DNA of 10,698 nucleotides from Halieaceae bacterium (GTDB taxonomy: Bacteria > Pseudomonadota > Gammaproteobacteria > Pseudomonadales > Halieaceae), in NCBI GenBank assembly GCA_003520285.1, contig DOVB01000223.1, forward strand, positions 1 through 10,698. Direction: 5' to 3'. This document shows positions 7,507-10,698 of the stretch, one piece after another (the first letter of the stretch is position 1; each line of letters begins with the position of its first letter). The notes beneath the pieces were generated by a model. It saw only the letters and a program-made list of their open reading frames with translations. It searched no databases and had not been told where the DNA came from. A program made the position numbers and the translations under genes.

Positions 7507-9249
7507 ATGAGAGCGTTTTTGTTCGCTACGCTAGTTGCTTCGGGTCTGGTTGGGTGCGCCACCCCCACCACCGCGCCGATTACAACACCTCCGCCCCCGA
7601 CAATTTCTGAATCAGAGCCGACCACCCCTCAGATCGAAGCCATCACCACCGAAGAAATCCCGATACCTGACGCGCTCCTATTTGATTTCTTAGTCGCCGA
7701 GTTCGCTCTCCGACAGGGTCGATATCGAGAAGCACTCGACTTATATCAGCGCTTGGCAGAGCAAGTTAATGACGTCAATGTCTCCGCACGCGCGGCGCGT
7801 ATTGCTCAGTTTTTAGGGGATGAGAATGCGGTCACAACGCTGGTGCAGCTCTGGTTAACACAAGAGCCCGACAACCCCGAAGCGGGGCGACTGGCTGGTG
7901 TGCTAGCGCTTCGGCGAGGCGCTGGTACGGCGGCATTTAACTATTTCTTTTCCGCTTTTGAAGAAGGGGCTATGGTCGATTTTGGTATGCTCGCACGAGC
8001 CTACTCCCAGCTCAGCGAAGAAGAAAGACACACCCTCAAACTCAGTATTGATCAACAACTCGAGGAGGAAGCACCGAGTGCACTCATCTTCGCTCGAGCA
8101 CTCATCGCAGCGGAAGATAGCGAAGAACAGCGTGCACTGACCCTGCTTGACCAAATCTTGGACGACGATCCAGAGAATTTGCAAGCGATTATGCTGCAGG
8201 CAAGAATGCAGCTCAACCTTGGATATCCTGATCCGTTGCGAGCACTTGGCGAAGCCGTATCGAAACGCGAGAGCAACGAAATACTGCGTCGACACTACGC
8301 TCAGTTGCTCGCAAGTGTCGACCTGAATGAAGCACGAACACAATATGAGCGCCTGTCTGCATCGCATCCTGAACAAGGCGATTATGTCATGGCGCTGGCT
8401 CTAATTAATAAAGAGATGGGCGATGCTTTAGCCGCCAAGGCATACTTGCGACAGTGTCTGCAACTGAGCTGTCCAGCCGATGAAATCCACTACAATCTGG
8501 GGGAACTCGAGCAAGAAGCGGGCACACCTCAGGCGGCGATCGAGCATTACCGAGCAGTGGGAGACAGCCCCTACTTTCTAGTGGCCAATCGCAGAGTTGC
8601 AGCACTGTTATTGCAGTCCCAGCAGTATCGATCGTTGCATCAGCACTTTGCGGATCAAAGAGCGCAGTACCCGCGGCGCGCCGAGCAACTGTTTGCGCTT
8701 GAAGCTCAGGCTCTCAGTACCGCGAATCAGCACCAAAGCACATTAGAGCTGCTCAATCAGGCGCTGGGTTTGTATCCTAATTCCGAATCTCTACGCTATG
8801 CCCGTGCGATGACTGCACAAAGCCTCGGAGACCTCGATCAACTGGAACAAGATCTCACCACGATTCTCGCTTTAAGCCCCAACAACGCGACCGTTCTTAA
8901 TGCACTCGGATATACCCTTGCGGATCAAACAGATCGATTAGAAGAGGGGCGAGTGCTCATCGAACGCGCATTCGAGTTAGCGCCGGATGAGCCAGCGATC
9001 ATGGACTCTTTAGGGTGGGTATTATTCAAGCTCGGCGACTTTGAGCGCGCTTATTATTACCTCGATAAAGCATATCGGTTGTTGCCTGACCCCGAGATTG
9101 CGGCTCACTTGGGTGAAGTACTAGTAACCCTGAATCGAGTAGACCAGGCAATCGCTGTTTGGCAAGAAGCCATCGTAGTGGCGCCAGACCACGCCACACT
9201 GATTGCCACCATCGAACGCTTGAAGCCCAGCTTACTATCGCCACAATGA
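7507..9249 (+). CDS. Tetratricopeptide-repeat outer-membrane lipoprotein
   Basis: This 580-residue protein has a lipoprotein signal peptide: Arg2, a hydrophobic core at 4-15, and the lipobox LVGC with Cys17. Residue 18 is Ala rather than Asp, so the Lol system should send it to the outer membrane. A Thr/Pro-rich linker spans about 19-57. The rest is alpha-helical and repeat-like. TPR-type units are evident at about 59-86, 206-222, 293-320, 325-352, 430-456, 461-492, 496-526 and 530-562, the clearest being ALGYTLADQ...AFELAPDEP and SLGWVLFKLGDFERAYYYLDKA. TPRs bind partner proteins, so a scaffold or assembly role is plausible but no specific function is known to me. A TPR protein occupies the same place before lolB in Pseudomonas (PA4667, from memory). 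GAAGGG precedes the ATG by six bases. Its stop overlaps the lolB start as ATGA. Confidence 0.85.
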   Translation: MRAFLFATLVASGLVGCATPTTAPITTPPPPTISESEPTTPQIEAITTEEIPIPDALLFDFLVAEFALRQGRYREALDLYQRLAEQVNDVNVSARAARIAQFLGDENAVTTLVQLWLTQEPDNPEAGRLAGVLALRRGAGTAAFNYFFSAFEEGAMVDFGMLARAYSQLSEEERHTLKLSIDQQLEEEAPSALIFARALIAAEDSEEQRALTLLDQILDDDPENLQAIMLQARMQLNLGYPDPLRALGEAVSKRESNEILRRHYAQLLASVDLNEARTQYERLSASHPEQGDYVMALALINKEMGDALAAKAYLRQCLQLSCPADEIHYNLGELEQEAGTPQAAIEHYRAVGDSPYFLVANRRVAALLLQSQQYRSLHQHFADQRAQYPRRAEQLFALEAQALSTANQHQSTLELLNQALGLYPNSESLRYARAMTAQSLGDLDQLEQDLTTILALSPNNATVLNALGYTLADQTDRLEEGRVLIERAFELAPDEPAIMDSLGWVLFKLGDFERAYYYLDKAYRLLPDPEIAAHLGEVLVTLNRVDQAIAVWQEAIVVAPDHATLIATIERLKPSLLSPQ

Positions 9250-9791
9250 CTCGTTCATGGCAGTCAGCGGTCGTGTTAGCCGGGCTCTTTATGCTGGCGT
9301 CTTGCTCTCATCAACCTGATCAAGCTGCCCAAGAGCCAGGGTTTTATGGATGGCAGATGACTGCAAAGGTCGCCATCAATACGCCCGATAACGCGGGCAC
9401 AGGCTACGCCAGCTTTAGCGCGACTCCGGCCTTGTTCGAACTTTCAATCAGCGGACCATTTGGTACTGCACAGACGCGCGCTAAATGTACTCAATTCCAG
9501 TGTAGCGTCTCTTCTTCCAATGAAGATGAGCGCATCCACCCCATCGTTGATGGGCGTATCAACATGCTACCGGATCTACCTCTGCCCATCGCCTATTTAC
9601 CCCAGTGGCTCATGGGCGACATCAGTGAACAGACTCCGACATCCATGGGTTGGCAAGCAGAGATCAACCAATGGCAAACCTTGAGCGAGCGCACTGTTCC
9701 CAGAGCCTTGACACTCTCGTATGACGACGAGTACCGAATCAAGATACTCATCACCAGCTGGCGCCCGCTCAGCGCGGCTGAAACCTTATGA
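9246..9791 (+). CDS. lolB: Outer-membrane lipoprotein receptor LolB
   Basis: LolB accepts lipoproteins from periplasmic LolA and inserts them into the outer membrane, being itself a lipoprotein there. This 181-residue form is shorter than typical LolB (about 200). It starts with a signal peptide whose lipobox LASC holds Cys20. The fold signature is weak but present: YGWQMTAKVAI at 34-44, FELSISGPFG at 64-73, LPLPIAYLPQWLMGD at 111-125, GWQAEINQW, and the final ILITSWRP. GPFG sits where E. coli has the protruding loop with the essential leucine, and Phe keeps it hydrophobic. Cys81 and Cys86 could form a disulfide. The ATG at 9246 overlaps the TPR stop and lacks a clear Shine-Dalgarno, suggesting coupling. 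The position before ispE supports the call as strongly as the sequence does. Confidence 0.88.
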   Translation: MTRSWQSAVVLAGLFMLASCSHQPDQAAQEPGFYGWQMTAKVAINTPDNAGTGYASFSATPALFELSISGPFGTAQTRAKCTQFQCSVSSSNEDERIHPIVDGRINMLPDLPLPIAYLPQWLMGDISEQTPTSMGWQAEINQWQTLSERTVPRALTLSYDDEYRIKILITSWRPLSAAETL

Positions 9792-10624
9792 TGCGACGGT
9801 ATTTATCACCCGCCAAGCTCAACTTGTTTTTGCATATTACCGGCCGACGTAATGACGGTTACCACAACTTGCAAACACTATTTCAACTACTGAATTGGGG
9901 CGATGAGATGACTTTCAGCCCGAATCAAAGTGGTCAGATACAGATCGACTGCAACGACCAGTCAGTAGCGACTGAAGATAACTTAGCGTATCGCGCGGCT
10001 GCCTTACTGCAACAGCAGACCCGAGCACACCAGTGCGGCGTCGATATTTCACTGCAGAAAAGGATCCCCACCGGAGCAGGACTCGGCGGTGGGAGTTCCA
10101 ACGCGGCAACCACTCTGCTCGCTCTGAATGAGCTCTGGCAGATCAACCTCGACTCGACTGAACTGATGGCGATGGGCCGAACCTTGGGCGCTGACGTACC
10201 CGTGTTTATTGAAGGGCATAGTGCCTGGGCCGAAGGGATTGGTGAACAGCTCACTGCGGTCACTTTACCCTGCTGGGATTACCTGATCGTAAAGCCCCCC
10301 GTATCTATTGCAACACGGGAAATTTTTCAGGCAGAAGAATTGACACGAGACACGCCCGCCATCACAATAGCGACCTTTTTCGAGGGGCGATATCGGAATG
10401 ACTGCGAGGCAGTCGTTTTGGGGCGATACCCAGAAGTGCAAGAGGTGTTCGAAGCTCTCGCGCCGCATGGACGTCCCCGCCTTACCGGCACAGGCAGCTG
10501 TGTTTTTTTGCAGTGTCAATCACCGGCACATGCAGTTAACATAGCGAGCAAAATGCCTGCGGACAGTCAGACGTATGTGGTGCAGGGCGTAAACCAGTCG
10601 CCCGCGCTGGCTGCAATGGAATAA
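9788..10624 (+). CDS. ispE: 4-diphosphocytidyl-2-C-methyl-D-erythritol kinase
   Basis: IspE phosphorylates the 2-hydroxyl of CDP-methylerythritol with ATP, the fourth step of the MEP pathway to isopentenyl diphosphate. It is a 278-residue GHMP-family kinase of normal length. The start SPAKLNLFLHITGRRNDGYH includes catalytic Lys10. The glycine-rich phosphate-binding loop PTGAGLGGGSSNAA is at 94-107, catalytic Asp136 lies in GADVPVF, and the C-terminal GHMP motif RLTGTGSCVF is at 231-240. The ATG at 9788 overlaps the lolB TGA as ATGA. A second in-frame ATG at 9791 would remove one residue. Neither has a strong Shine-Dalgarno, so coupling to lolB is likely. It is followed after nine bases by tRNA-Gln, and in relatives by prs beyond that. 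Confidence 0.97.
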   Translation: MMRRYLSPAKLNLFLHITGRRNDGYHNLQTLFQLLNWGDEMTFSPNQSGQIQIDCNDQSVATEDNLAYRAAALLQQQTRAHQCGVDISLQKRIPTGAGLGGGSSNAATTLLALNELWQINLDSTELMAMGRTLGADVPVFIEGHSAWAEGIGEQLTAVTLPCWDYLIVKPPVSIATREIFQAEELTRDTPAITIATFFEGRYRNDCEAVVLGRYPEVQEVFEALAPHGRPRLTGTGSCVFLQCQSPAHAVNIASKMPADSQTYVVQGVNQSPALAAME

Positions 10625-10633
10625 ACAAGTTAC

Positions 10634-10698
10634 TGGGGTGTCGCCAAGCGGCAAGGCACCGGGTTTTGATCCCGGCATTCGGAGGTTCGAATCCTCCC
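10634..10698 (+). tRNA. tRNA-Gln (UUG), 3' end cut by window
   Basis: The 65 visible bases fold as a tRNA. The 5' acceptor strand TGGGGTG is at 10634-10640, with the D arm GCC/GGC at 10643-10645 and 10655-10657. The anticodon stem CCGGG/CCCGG (10659-10663, 10671-10675) encloses the loop TTTTGAT with anticodon TTG at 10666-10668. A variable CATTC follows. The T arm GGAGG-TTCGAAT-CCTCC covers 10681-10697. The last base C pairs with G10640, and six further acceptor bases plus the discriminator are missing. The first base is U, as in U1-A72 of bacterial tRNA-Gln. It lies nine bases after ispE and is probably cut from the same transcript. Confidence 0.96.

Noticed and set aside
7903..8376. 157-residue antisense frame inside the TPR gene
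   Set aside because: It is a cysteine- and phenylalanine-rich shadow of a well-supported coding frame, with no ribosome binding site or recognisable family.
9159..9245. Longer lolB frame starting at 9159
   Set aside because: It would bury the signal peptide behind 29 residues. The ATG at 9246 gives a proper lipoprotein signal and an ATGA overlap.
9934..10263. 109-residue antisense frame in ispE
   Set aside because: It is a shadow of the GHMP kinase frame, with no family features.
1..10698. Mobile element, CRISPR array, prophage or defence system
   Set aside because: I saw no long repeats, transposase, integrase or spaced repeat arrays. Every gene but the TPR lipoprotein is a known housekeeping type, and no gap exceeds 150 bp. 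The tRNA is a possible integration site, but its 3' end is outside the window.

Overview
The window is a stretch of bacterial chromosome carrying ordinary housekeeping genes, with no sign of mobile DNA, CRISPR or a defence island. The right half has the order prmC-prfA-hemA / TPR lipoprotein-lolB-ispE-tRNA-Gln. As I recall it, this is the arrangement around hemA in Pseudomonas and relatives. Together with RhlB-, SmrA- and CysZ-type proteins and outer-membrane lipoprotein sorting, it points to a gammaproteobacterium, perhaps a marine member of the Pseudomonadales/Cellvibrionales group. The genus cannot be set from the sequence alone. Base composition looks even across the genes, with no obvious foreign segment.

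Layout: (1) 1-1466, + strand: the last codons of a probable gatA, then complete gatB, joined by an ATGA overlap. (2) 1453-2040, - strand: smrA, convergent with gatB and overlapping its end by 14 bp. (3) 2143-2877, + strand: cysZ, divergent from smrA across a 102-bp gap. (4) 2901-7356, - strand: hemA, prfA, prmC and rhlB in transcription order, a likely operon with a GTGA overlap between prfA and prmC. (5) 7507-10698, + strand: a TPR lipoprotein, lolB, ispE and a tRNA-Gln(UUG) cut by the window edge. The three proteins are joined by two ATGA overlaps, and the tRNA starts nine bases after ispE.

Many genes centre on translation and aminoacyl-tRNA. GatB amidates misacylated tRNA, HemA diverts Glu-tRNA(Glu) to tetrapyrrole synthesis, RF1 (prfA) ends translation, and PrmC methylates the RF1 GGQ glutamine. 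SmrA belongs to a family that includes a ribosome-rescue nuclease, RhlB unwinds mRNA for decay, and the window closes with tRNA-Gln. The remaining genes serve the envelope (LolB, TPR lipoprotein, CysZ) and isoprenoid synthesis (IspE).

I found no new biological system. The points most worth a second look are small: a hairpin between the Shine-Dalgarno and start codon of prfA, a hairpin beside the rhlB ribosome binding site, tandem palindromes in the hemA/TPR divergent gap, a short and divergent LolB, and the uncharacterised TPR lipoprotein that heads its operon.
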